Under the pieces are notes generated by a model. The model did not search any database. It worked only from the letters and a program-made list of their open reading frames with translations, and was not told the origin of the DNA. From an uncultured Collinsella sp. (GTDB lineage: Bacteria > Actinomycetota > Coriobacteriia > Coriobacteriales > Coriobacteriaceae), in assembly GCA_900542175.1 (NCBI GenBank), contig UQNC01000034.1:1-21236 (forward strand): a stretch of 21,236 nt of DNA, read 5' to 3'. The position numbers and the translations under genes are program-made. How positions within the stretch are numbered: position 1 is the stretch's first letter; each line of letters starts with the position of its first letter. This document shows positions 15,352 to 21,236 of this stretch, piece after piece.

Positions 15352-16767
15352 ATGGGGAGCAAATCTCAGCAACAAGTTCAAGCAACGCCATCGGCCACTT
15401 CGGCGTTTCTCGTCGTAATGTATATTGCAGCCTTTGTCGCCGCGTTTAACGAGAACATCATTAACGTGGCACTGCACGATATCATGGCGGCCTTTTCGGT
15501 GAGTGCCACCACGGCGCAGTGGCTAGTTTCGGGATACATGATCGTGACGTCGATCTTTACGGCCATCATGGCCTTTCTGTCCGGTCGTTTCTCGACGCGC
15601 AAGCTGCTGTTTTTCGCATGCGGATGCATGGTCGCCGGAGAAGTTCTGTGCCTGGTCGCCCCGTCGTTTACCGTTTTGCTGCCAAGTCGTATTTTGCAGG
15701 CTGCGGGATCGGGCATCTTGTTTCCGCTCATGATGAATGTGGTGCTATCTTGTGCTCCGCGCGAGAAGCTCGGTCTGTATCTGAGCCTGGGCGGTGCCTG
15801 CATTACGCTAGGGCCGGCGTTTGGGCCCGTGATTAGTGGTCTTATATGCACGTTGTTTGGCTGGAGGGCGGTGTTCGTAGTGCCGCTGGTGGGCGGTGTC
15901 GTGGTCGCCGCGGCGGCAGCAAAGCTCGTTCGGAATGTCGGAGAGCGCTCGAACACCACGCTTGATATTCTGTCGGTTGTTTTGCTCGCTGCCGGCATTA
16001 CGGCGTTCGTGTATTCCGTAGGCGAGTTCTCGACCAATGTGATGGCCGGTATCGTGGCGCTTTTCGCCGCTGTTGTGGTGCTCGGCCTGTTTGCGGTTCG
16101 TCAGCTCAAGCTCGAGCATCCGGTGCTTAACGTGCGTCCCATGGCGAGCGTTCGTTTTTGGCCTGCATGCCTGCTTGTGGTGGTGTCGATGATGACGACG
16201 TTCTCGATGAGCGTTTTGTTGCCGCTCTATTTTGAGGGCGCATACGGCATGACCGCACTTGTCGCGGGTTTGCTCATTTTGCCGGCGATCGCCTGCAACG
16301 CCGTGACCTCGATTGTGGGCGGACGCGTGATGGATGCCCGTGGTGCGTGGCCGCTGCTGCCGGTCGGCTTTGCCCTGATCGCTGTGGGGCAGACGGCAAT
16401 CTCGATGACCGCGGCAAGCATGAACATCGGCGTTGTCGTGCTGCTGGCCGTTGTGGTGTATGCCGGCGTCGGTTTGGTACTGAGCCCCTCGCAGACCGCC
16501 GGTTTGGAGACGCTTCCCGCCGCTGAGCATCCTCACGGAACGGCATTGCTTAACACGTGGAACATGATTGCCGCGTCGTTTGGTCCGTCGCTGTTTATCG
16601 GCCTGCTTTCGAGTTCTGCGGTGGCTGCTGGCGCCGCAGGCGTTGCGTCGGACGTTGCCCAGGCGATAGGATTTGCAGCCGCCGTGCGCGTGGCGGCCGT
16701 GATTGCCGTTGTCGGGTTCGCGGTGTCGCTGGTGTACGCTCGCCGCGAGTCGCACATGTCGCATTAA
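15352..16767 (+). CDS. MFS transporter, DHA2-like multidrug exporter
   Basis: A 471-residue major facilitator superfamily protein of the DHA2 (EmrB/LmrB-like) drug:proton antiporter type, with 12 to 14 membrane helices covering nearly the whole length. The first helix holds NENIINVALHDIM. Motif A appears as GRFSTRKLLFF after TM2. The antiporter motif C is GACITLGPAFGPVISG in TM5. AGGAAGGA lies just before the ATG at 15352. Divergent from the deformylase gene and without an adjacent TetR or MarR regulator on its 5' side, though a MarR-like gene follows 152 bases downstream. No terminator is obvious after it. The substrate is unknown. Confidence 0.9.
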   Translation: MGSKSQQQVQATPSATSAFLVVMYIAAFVAAFNENIINVALHDIMAAFSVSATTAQWLVSGYMIVTSIFTAIMAFLSGRFSTRKLLFFACGCMVAGEVLCLVAPSFTVLLPSRILQAAGSGILFPLMMNVVLSCAPREKLGLYLSLGGACITLGPAFGPVISGLICTLFGWRAVFVVPLVGGVVVAAAAAKLVRNVGERSNTTLDILSVVLLAAGITAFVYSVGEFSTNVMAGIVALFAAVVVLGLFAVRQLKLEHPVLNVRPMASVRFWPACLLVVVSMMTTFSMSVLLPLYFEGAYGMTALVAGLLILPAIACNAVTSIVGGRVMDARGAWPLLPVGFALIAVGQTAISMTAASMNIGVVVLLAVVVYAGVGLVLSPSQTAGLETLPAAEHPHGTALLNTWNMIAASFGPSLFIGLLSSSAVAAGAAGVASDVAQAIGFAAAVRVAAVIAVVGFAVSLVYARRESHMSH

Positions 16768-16845
16768 TGTGTGCACATAGATTCTGCAGCTAGATTGGAT
16801 GGCGACACCATAAACTAATGGACGTTTTGCCGAGAGGCATGAATG

Positions 16846-16919
16846 TATAAAGCGCAAAGAGTGCGCGACGGGCCCCGCGAATGGGGAGATGATGCCCGAG
16901 AGGGCCAAGAAGGAGTCTC
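16846..16919 (+). promoter_or_regulatory. Promoter and structured leader of the RGG-tailed gene
   Basis: TATAAA at 16846-16851 is a possible -10. The leader then holds two small stems, CCCC/GGGG (16873-16876 with 16883-16886) and GCCC-GAGA-GGGC (16894-16905, a GNRA-type loop). An alternative GGGC/GCCC pairing between them is possible. A strong AAGGAG (16910-16915) precedes the ATG. Confidence 0.35.
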
Positions 16920-17702
16920 ATGTCTGAGAACGAAGAGATCATGAACGAGACCGAGAACGAGACCATGGCTGCCGAGGTCGAGGCAGTCGAGACCGTGGAG
17001 ACCGAAGCTGCTGAGGTTGAGGCTGCTGACGAGGTTTCCGCCGAGGAGGCCGAGGTTGTCGAGGCCGCCGCTGATTACGATGACGAAGAGCTGATGGACA
17101 AGATGCAGAAGGCCGCCCGCCTGCTGCGCAGCCGTCGCTTTGCTATTTCCAAGGAGGAGGAGGCCAAGGCCGAGCGCATGGCGAACATCGAGCGCGCCAT
17201 CAAGCTTCTTGACCTCAAGCCCAAGATGGAGCAGAAGGAAATGTCCGACCTGCTGGGCATGCGCCTTCGTGAGCTCGATGGCCTGATGGCCGAGGCCGAG
17301 GCCGCCGATCTGGTCGGCCGCATCGACGACGCCGAGGGCGATATGCGCAAGATCGTTGTCTTCGCTGCCGAGGATGCCGCTGAGGGCCTGACCGAGCTTG
17401 CCAACAAGAAGGAGAAGCTCCTGCCCGAGCTTTCTTACGAGGAGGCCACCGAGCTGATGGCCGCTCTCGATAAGGTTATCGCTCCGCTCGTCGCCATGGG
17501 CCTGGACGAGGACCGCGGTCCTCGCGGCGGCCGTGACGAGCGCGGTGGCCGTGGCGGCGACCGTGGCGGTCGCGGCGGCTTTGGTGGCAACCGTGGTGGC
17601 AACCGTGGTGGCTTCGGCGGCAACCGTGGTAACGACCGCGGCGGTCGCGGTGGCGACCGTGGCGGCCGCAACGGTGGCGGCTTCCGCGGCAACCGTTTCT
17701 AG
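16920..17702 (+). CDS. MarR-like winged-helix protein with acidic N-terminus and RGG-rich C-terminal tail
   Basis: A 260-residue soluble protein in three parts. Residues 1-57 are a low-complexity acidic stretch of Glu, Ala and Val. Residues 58-196 are helical and resemble a MarR winged helix: AIKLLDLKPKMEQKEMSDLLGMRLRELDGLM gives the helix-turn-helix, and GRIDDAEGDMRKIVVFA the wing. Residues 197-260 are a Gly/Arg/Asp/Asn tail with ten RGG motifs, like RGG boxes that bind RNA and drive condensate formation. Strong AAGGAG and exclusive use of CGC/CGT and GGC/GGT codons in the tail suggest high expression. No characterised homologue comes to mind. A role in RNA or nucleoprotein binding is inference; drug-exporter regulation, from the MFS neighbour, is an alternative. 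Confidence 0.85.
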   Translation: MSENEEIMNETENETMAAEVEAVETVETEAAEVEAADEVSAEEAEVVEAAADYDDEELMDKMQKAARLLRSRRFAISKEEEAKAERMANIERAIKLLDLKPKMEQKEMSDLLGMRLRELDGLMAEAEAADLVGRIDDAEGDMRKIVVFAAEDAAEGLTELANKKEKLLPELSYEEATELMAALDKVIAPLVAMGLDEDRGPRGGRDERGGRGGDRGGRGGFGGNRGGNRGGFGGNRGNDRGGRGGDRGGRNGGGFRGNRF

Positions 17703-17706
17703 TTGG

Positions 17707-17734
17707 GTTACGCGGTTTTACCAAATCGCGTAAC
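17707..17734 (+). repeat. Stem-loop just after the RGG-tailed gene
   Basis: GTTACGCG (17707-17714) pairs with CGCGTAAC (17727-17734) around a 12-base loop. It has no T-run, so it is more likely an mRNA 3'-end stabiliser or part of the following structure than a full terminator. Confidence 0.5.
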
Positions 17735-17747
17735 TAGTTGACGCTGC

Positions 17748-17847
17748 AAACCCGCCAGGGCGGCAATCTGCCTTTCAACTTCGGCGGCATGACCAAAAGA
17801 TCAATGCCGCCTCGTTTCAAGGCACCTTGCTCGCTCTGGCGGGTTTT
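17748..17847 (+). ncRNA. Candidate 100-nt structured RNA or complex terminator
   Basis: Three nested stems form one long arm. AAACCCGCCAG (17748-17758) pairs with CTGGCGGGTTT (17836-17846), extendable by five more pairs including G-U. TGCCTT (17769-17774) pairs with AAGGCA (17819-17824). GGCGGCAT (17783-17790) pairs with ATGCCGCC (17804-17811). Internal loops separate the stems, and the outer stem ends in TTTT. It may terminate the RGG gene transcript, be a stand-alone RNA, or be a repeat family. The class is unknown. Confidence 0.5.
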
Positions 17848-17882
17848 CGCTGTCGGTACCAAAGCATCGGCGTCGCCTTGAT

Positions 17883-17938
17883 CCAAACCTACCAAAAAGG
17901 GACAGGTTTATTTTGGTCGGTTTTATCTGGGCAAACGT
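17883..17938. repeat. Dispersed intergenic repeat (copy 2, inverted)
   Basis: The reverse complement of the element at the start of the window. The core at 17892-17913 matches 106-127 over 22 bases, and flanking similarity continues on both sides. The GGTAGGT/ACCGACC arms keep the stem layout of copy 1 imperfectly. Confidence 0.7.
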
Positions 17939-17957
17939 GGTCGTCTATCGCAATATG

Positions 17958-18009
17958 GTCGTTGGGGACGTTCTTTTTTGACTAGTCATTTAAGAACGTC
18001 CCCAACGAC
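17958..18009. repeat. Palindromic element with 18-bp perfect stem
   Basis: GTCGTTGGGGACGTTCTT (17958-17975) is perfectly complementary to 17992-18009. The 16-base loop itself contains the palindrome GACTAGTC. No T-run follows, so it looks like a REP- or MITE-like intergenic palindrome, not a terminator. Confidence 0.65.
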
Positions 18010-18019
18010 TACATAGGAT

Positions 18020-18089
18020 GAGAGTGGATAATCTCCCGGTTTGAGTCTGCATTCAAGCTCAAAGTGGGAGATTATCCACTCTCGTTTTT
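18020..18089 (+). terminator. Long stem-loop with T-run, terminator-like repeat element
   Basis: GAGAGTGGATAATCTCCC (18020-18037) is perfectly complementary to 18066-18083. An inner stem TTTGAG/CTCAAA (18040-18045 with 18058-18063) closes a 12-base loop, and GTTTTT follows. On the plus strand this is a strong terminator that would block transcription entering pdxT antisense. Its unusual 18-bp arms also fit a repeat family. Confidence 0.65.
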
Positions 18090-18096
18090 GTTCTAC

Positions 18097-18684
18097 CTAC
18101 ATTTGTAGGAACAGGTCGTGGAGGCGGGTGTCTTCATCGAGTTCGGGGTGGAAGGTTACGCCGAGCTGGTTGCCCTGGCGGGCGGCGACGATGCGGCCAT
18201 CGACCTCTGCCAAGGCCTTGGCGTCGCCGTGGACCTCGACGATGCGGGGCGCGCGGATAAATGTCAGCGGCACTTCACCGTCGATGCCGTCTACCTGTCC
18301 CTTGGTGCGAAAACTGCCGAGCTGTCTGCCATAGGCATTGCGCTCAACGAGCACATCCATGGTTGCCAAACGCGGCGTGCCCTTATCGTCGTGGGCGGCA
18401 AGATCGCGCGCCAACAGAATCAAGCCGGCGCAGGTGCCCAGGACGGGCATGCCCTCAACAATGCGGGTGCGAAGCTCATCGAGCATACCAAGCTCGGCAA
18501 GTAACTTGCCCTGAACGGTGGACTCGCCGCCGGGGAGGACCAGGCGGTCAAAGTTCTGCTGCAAATCGGCCGCCTGTCTCATCTCGATACAACGTGCGCC
18601 CAGCTCGGACAGTCTTGCCTCGTGCTCGGCAAAAGCGCCCTGGACCGCCAGCACGGCGACCGTTTGGTCTGCATAATCGCTCAT
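18097..18684 (-). CDS. pdxT: Pyridoxal 5'-phosphate synthase glutaminase subunit PdxT
   Basis: A 195-residue class I-type glutamine amidotransferase that frees ammonia from glutamine and channels it to PdxS for pyridoxal phosphate synthesis. The N-terminus shows VAVLAVQGAFAEHE, and LPGGEST is the glutamine-site loop. The catalytic triad is Cys85 in GTCAGLILL with His179 and Glu181 in FHPEL. Length equals the family norm. AAAGGATC precedes the ATG at 18684, and 20 bases separate it from the pdxS stop, so the two form an operon. Twelve PdxT and twelve PdxS chains normally build the complex. Confidence 0.97.
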   Translation of the reverse strand: MSDYADQTVAVLAVQGAFAEHEARLSELGARCIEMRQAADLQQNFDRLVLPGGESTVQGKLLAELGMLDELRTRIVEGMPVLGTCAGLILLARDLAAHDDKGTPRLATMDVLVERNAYGRQLGSFRTKGQVDGIDGEVPLTFIRAPRIVEVHGDAKALAEVDGRIVAARQGNQLGVTFHPELDEDTRLHDLFLQM

Positions 18685-18704
18685 GTGCGATCCTTTCTGC
18701 TGGA

Positions 18705-19595
18705 CTAGCGCCCGCGCTCCTCCATGATGATCTCGATTTCGTCGGCGTTGATGCCCACCATGGCCTCGCCCAGGTCCTCCGAAAGCTCGGCGATGAGCTT
18801 GGCGTCGGTGAAGTTTGCCACGGCCTTGACGATGGCGGCGGCGCGCTTGGCGGGGTCGCCGCTCTTAAAGATGCCCGAGCCAACAAAGACGCCCTCGGCG
18901 CCCAGCTGCATCATCAGCGCGGCGTCGGCGGGGGTCGCGACTCCGCCGGCGGCAAAGTTTACGACGGGGAGCTTGCCCGTGGCATGGACCTCGCGCACCA
19001 GCTCGACCGGAATCTGCAGCTGCTTGGCTGCCTCAAAGAGCTCGTCGTCGCGCAGGGCAACAACGTCGCGGATCTGCTTTTGGATCTTGCGCATATGGCG
19101 CACGGCCTGAACGACGTCGCCCGTGCCCGGCTCGCCCTTGGTGCGAATCATCGTGGCGCCCTCGGCAACACGGCGCAGTGCCTCGCCCAGATCGCGGGCG
19201 CCGCAGACAAACGGCACGTCAAACTGGGTCTTGTCGATGTGGTAGACATCATCGGCGGGGGAGAGGACCTCGGATTCGTCGATGTAGTCGATTTCGATGG
19301 CCTGCAGGATCTGCGCCTCGACAATGTGGCCGATGCGGCACTTGGCCATAACGGGGATGGAGACGGCCTCTTGGATGCCCTTGATCATCTTGGGATCACT
19401 CATGCGCGAGACGCCGCCTGCGGCGCGGATGTCGGCCGGGATGCGCTCGAGCGCCATGACGGCGCAGGCGCCCGCCTCTTCGGCGATGCGTGCCTGCTCG
19501 GGCGTGGTGACGTCCATGATGACGCCGCCCTTGAGCATCTGCGCGAGCTCGCGGTTGAGTTTAACGCGATCGGCCTTGCTGGTCTGTTCTGCCAT
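18705..19595 (-). CDS. pdxS: Pyridoxal 5'-phosphate synthase lyase subunit PdxS
   Basis: A 296-residue (beta/alpha)8 barrel that condenses ribose 5-phosphate, glyceraldehyde 3-phosphate and ammonia into pyridoxal 5'-phosphate, the DXP-independent route. Visible are Asp28 (VIMDVTT), the Schiff-base lysine Lys85 in VMAKCRIGH, the second lysine in IRTKGEPGTGD, and the phosphate-binding GSGIFKSGDP. The ATG at 19595 is chosen because AAGGGAG lies five bases upstream; the frame runs 14 codons further without a ribosome site. It is first in the pdxS-pdxT operon and divergent from pdxR, its likely activator. Confidence 0.98.
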   Translation of the reverse strand: MAEQTSKADRVKLNRELAQMLKGGVIMDVTTPEQARIAEEAGACAVMALERIPADIRAAGGVSRMSDPKMIKGIQEAVSIPVMAKCRIGHIVEAQILQAIEIDYIDESEVLSPADDVYHIDKTQFDVPFVCGARDLGEALRRVAEGATMIRTKGEPGTGDVVQAVRHMRKIQKQIRDVVALRDDELFEAAKQLQIPVELVREVHATGKLPVVNFAAGGVATPADAALMMQLGAEGVFVGSGIFKSGDPAKRAAAIVKAVANFTDAKLIAELSEDLGEAMVGINADEIEIIMEERGR

Positions 19596-19687
19596 GGTTG
19601 CTCCCTTGGTTGGCATGTGCATTGCTTGACGGAACATCCTATCGGGGAGCTGGGTATGGCGAAATACTCAGTTTTCGAGATAATAAC

Positions 19688-19729
19688 AAGGTCAGAGTAA
19701 TACCAGATTGAATGACTCGATAAGGTCAG
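19688..19729. promoter_or_regulatory. Candidate PdxR direct-repeat operator
   Basis: AAGGTCAG occurs twice in the same orientation (19688-19695 and 19722-19729), 34 bases apart, in the 145-base gap between pdxS and pdxR. MocR-type PdxR proteins are known to bind spaced direct repeats at such divergent promoters. On the minus strand a TTGTTA (17-base spacer) TATTTC pair next to the first repeat could be the pdxS promoter. Both assignments are inferred. Confidence 0.45.
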
Positions 19730-19740
19730 GTGACAAACTC

Positions 19741-21156
19741 ATGCTTGACTATAATTTGGAAAACCGCGGCGAAGCATCGCTCTATGAGTATGTTTACCAG
19801 CAAATTCGAGATGACATTGTTGCCGGGCGCATTGCGGCGGGGGAGCATCTACCGTCTAAGCGCACCTTTGCGAGTCATCTGGGAATCAGTGTCATTACCA
19901 TCGAGAATGCATATAGCCAGTTGCTTGCCGAGGGTTATATTTGCTCAAAGCCGCGGCGCGGCTACTACGCGTGCGAACTTCCGGATGCGCCGGTTTTGGC
20001 TTCGGCTGCGGAGGACATCGACCGAGATGCTGTCCCTGTTGGTCCCAGCGCGCATGATGCCATGGGGCAGGCAGAGCGATTCGATGCGCTTTCTCCTTCC
20101 GCTTTGGAGGCGGCGCGGCTTTGGCAAAGCGCGCTACGGGCGACACTGACGTCCGAAGACGAACGTGAAATCTTTTCGCCCGCGCCGGCGCAGGGCACCG
20201 CTCGGCTGCGACGTGCGATTGCGCACCATCTACGCGGGACGAGGGGTATGAATGTCGACCCCAACAACATTGTTATCGGTGCGGGCGCCCAGCTGCTCGA
20301 TACCATGTTGGTTCAGTTGCTTGGCGCGGACAAGGTGTATGCCGTCGAGGATCCAGGCTATTTGCGCTTGACGCGCATCTATCAGGCTATGGGTTGCGAA
20401 GTGCGGCATGTCCCGTTGGATGCTGAGGGCGTGGACTTGAGCGCGCTGCAGAAAACCGGGACCGATGTCCTTCACCTGATGCCGTCTCATCAGTATCCGA
20501 CCGGTCTTGTGACGAGCATTGCACGTCGCTATGCGTTGCTGAGCTGGGCCGCCGAGCGGCCAGGTCGGTATCTCATCGAAGACGACTTTGATTGTGAGTT
20601 TCGCCTTGCCGGCAAGCCGATTCCCGCGCTCGCGTCGATCGATGCCGCCCAGTCGGTTATCTACACCAACACGTTTTCGAAGAGCCTTTCATCGGCGTTA
20701 CGTTTGGCGTACATGGTGCTGCCCGATGAGCTAATGGAGAGGTTTAAACGCAACCTTGGTTTCTACGCCTCGTCGGTAAGTTCTGTTGATCAGGTTGCCT
20801 TGGCGCGTTTGCTGGAATCGGGTGATTACGAGCGACATGTGAACCGCGTGCGCGTTCGTGCTCGTGGGGCGCGTGATGGCCTGGCGGCGCTTGTACGGAA
20901 AACGTTTCCGGCAGGGGAGGTCTCGATCGATCATGCAGACGCGGGCCTTTACTGCACTGTTGCCCTGGCCGAGGACAAGGCAGGGGAGAGTTTCGCGAAG
21001 GCTCTCGCTGACGCTCGTATTTCCTATGTCAACATCGCCGATTGCCTGTGGACGGGTGATCGGGCATCGACTAAGAACGCTCCATCTCGCGTCCTCATAC
21101 AATACGACGACCTGAGCTCTCAGTCGCTCAGTGTTCTTCAGGAGCAACTGCAATAA
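19741..21156 (+). CDS. pdxR: MocR-family regulator PdxR (GntR HTH plus aminotransferase-like domain)
   Basis: A 471-residue MocR-type regulator that senses pyridoxal phosphate and activates pdxST. Residues 10-78 are a GntR winged helix (LYEYVYQQIRDDIVAGRI, GISVITIENAYSQLLAEGY). A linker leads to an aminotransferase fold from about residue 115, with LIEDDFDCEFR and the PLP lysine Lys314 in TNTFSKSLSSALRLAYMVLP. The ATG at 19741 follows AGGTGA by seven bases and starts with the usual MocR opening MLDYNLENRGEASLYEY; a TTG at 19708 extends the frame without a ribosome site. Its divergence from pdxS-pdxT fixes the role with good confidence. Confidence 0.94.
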   Translation: MLDYNLENRGEASLYEYVYQQIRDDIVAGRIAAGEHLPSKRTFASHLGISVITIENAYSQLLAEGYICSKPRRGYYACELPDAPVLASAAEDIDRDAVPVGPSAHDAMGQAERFDALSPSALEAARLWQSALRATLTSEDEREIFSPAPAQGTARLRRAIAHHLRGTRGMNVDPNNIVIGAGAQLLDTMLVQLLGADKVYAVEDPGYLRLTRIYQAMGCEVRHVPLDAEGVDLSALQKTGTDVLHLMPSHQYPTGLVTSIARRYALLSWAAERPGRYLIEDDFDCEFRLAGKPIPALASIDAAQSVIYTNTFSKSLSSALRLAYMVLPDELMERFKRNLGFYASSVSSVDQVALARLLESGDYERHVNRVRVRARGARDGLAALVRKTFPAGEVSIDHADAGLYCTVALAEDKAGESFAKALADARISYVNIADCLWTGDRASTKNAPSRVLIQYDDLSSQSLSVLQEQLQ

Positions 21157-21187
21157 GCCAACGAAAAGGCCCGAACCAATATGAACT

Positions 21188-21227
21188 GCCTCCCATTTCT
21201 TGGACATGAGAAATGGGAGGCTTTCTT
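21188..21227 (+). terminator. Rho-independent terminator of pdxR
   Basis: GCCTCCCATTTCT (21188-21200) pairs perfectly with AGAAATGGGAGGC (21209-21221) around an 8-base loop, followed by TTTCTTT. Confidence 0.93.
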
Positions 21228-21236
21228 TATGCGCGT

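Noticed and set aside
17520..17700. Repetitive GGC/CGT tract considered as a DNA repeat array
   Set aside because: It is in frame and encodes the RGG tail of the protein at 16920-17702, so it is a coding low-complexity region and not a CRISPR or VNTR array.
17703..18096. CRISPR array or tRNA gene in the gap
   Set aside because: The palindromes differ from one another and are not regularly spaced, and no cloverleaf with a CCA end or T-loop sequence is seen.
18261..19700. A 479-codon plus-strand open frame covering pdxT and pdxS
   Set aside because: PdxS and PdxT on the minus strand show complete active sites; the opposite frame is an antisense shadow without a start signal.

Overview
The window reads as chromosomal DNA from a high-GC anaerobic gut actinobacterium, most likely Collinsella or a close Coriobacteriia relative. 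That assignment is an inference. It rests on the GC-rich codon use, a bile salt hydrolase, the PdxS/PdxT/PdxR vitamin B6 locus, an XRE-helix-turn-helix/AlaA fusion and two short peptide-deformylase homologues. I see no rRNA, tRNA, CRISPR array, phage gene or transposase. Almost every gene has a clear Shine-Dalgarno sequence, and many gene ends carry strong stem-loop terminators.

Layout. Bases 1-172 hold an intergenic repeat that recurs inverted near 17.9 kb. Bases 173-1988 hold a HAD phosphatase and a LysR regulator in a tight operon. A short MetE-like methionine synthase (2144-3277) follows, preceded by a site matching the MET-box layout TATAG-N7-CTATA. Next come a uracil permease (3401-4735), a convergent esterase (4796-5509, minus) and an AzgA-type purine permease (minus). 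A divergent peptide-deformylase-like gene (7106-7525) and a bile salt hydrolase (7657-8622) read rightward and converge on a Kup potassium transporter (minus). An EamA exporter (minus) is divergent from a second LysR gene (12120-12977). Then comes the 506-residue HTH/AlaA fusion behind an array of AATTGAAC sites, a second peptide deformylase (minus), an MFS multidrug-type exporter, and a MarR-like protein with an acidic N-terminus and an RGG-rich tail (16920-17702).

Bases 17703-18096 contain no gene but four consecutive structured or repeated elements. The last block is the PLP synthase pair pdxS-pdxT (minus), divergent from the MocR-type regulator pdxR (plus), with a direct repeat between them that is a candidate PdxR operator. 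The window ends with a strong terminator.

Functional themes are amino-acid and one-carbon metabolism (MetE-like, AlaA), vitamin B6 supply (PdxS/T/R), nucleobase uptake (UraA and AzgA type), ion and drug transport, and bile-acid deconjugation. Most worth a second look are the RGG-tailed MarR-like protein, the structured repeat cluster, the dual-start HTH/AlaA fusion with its operator array, the MET-box-like site, and the two deformylase homologues with complementary active-site substitutions.
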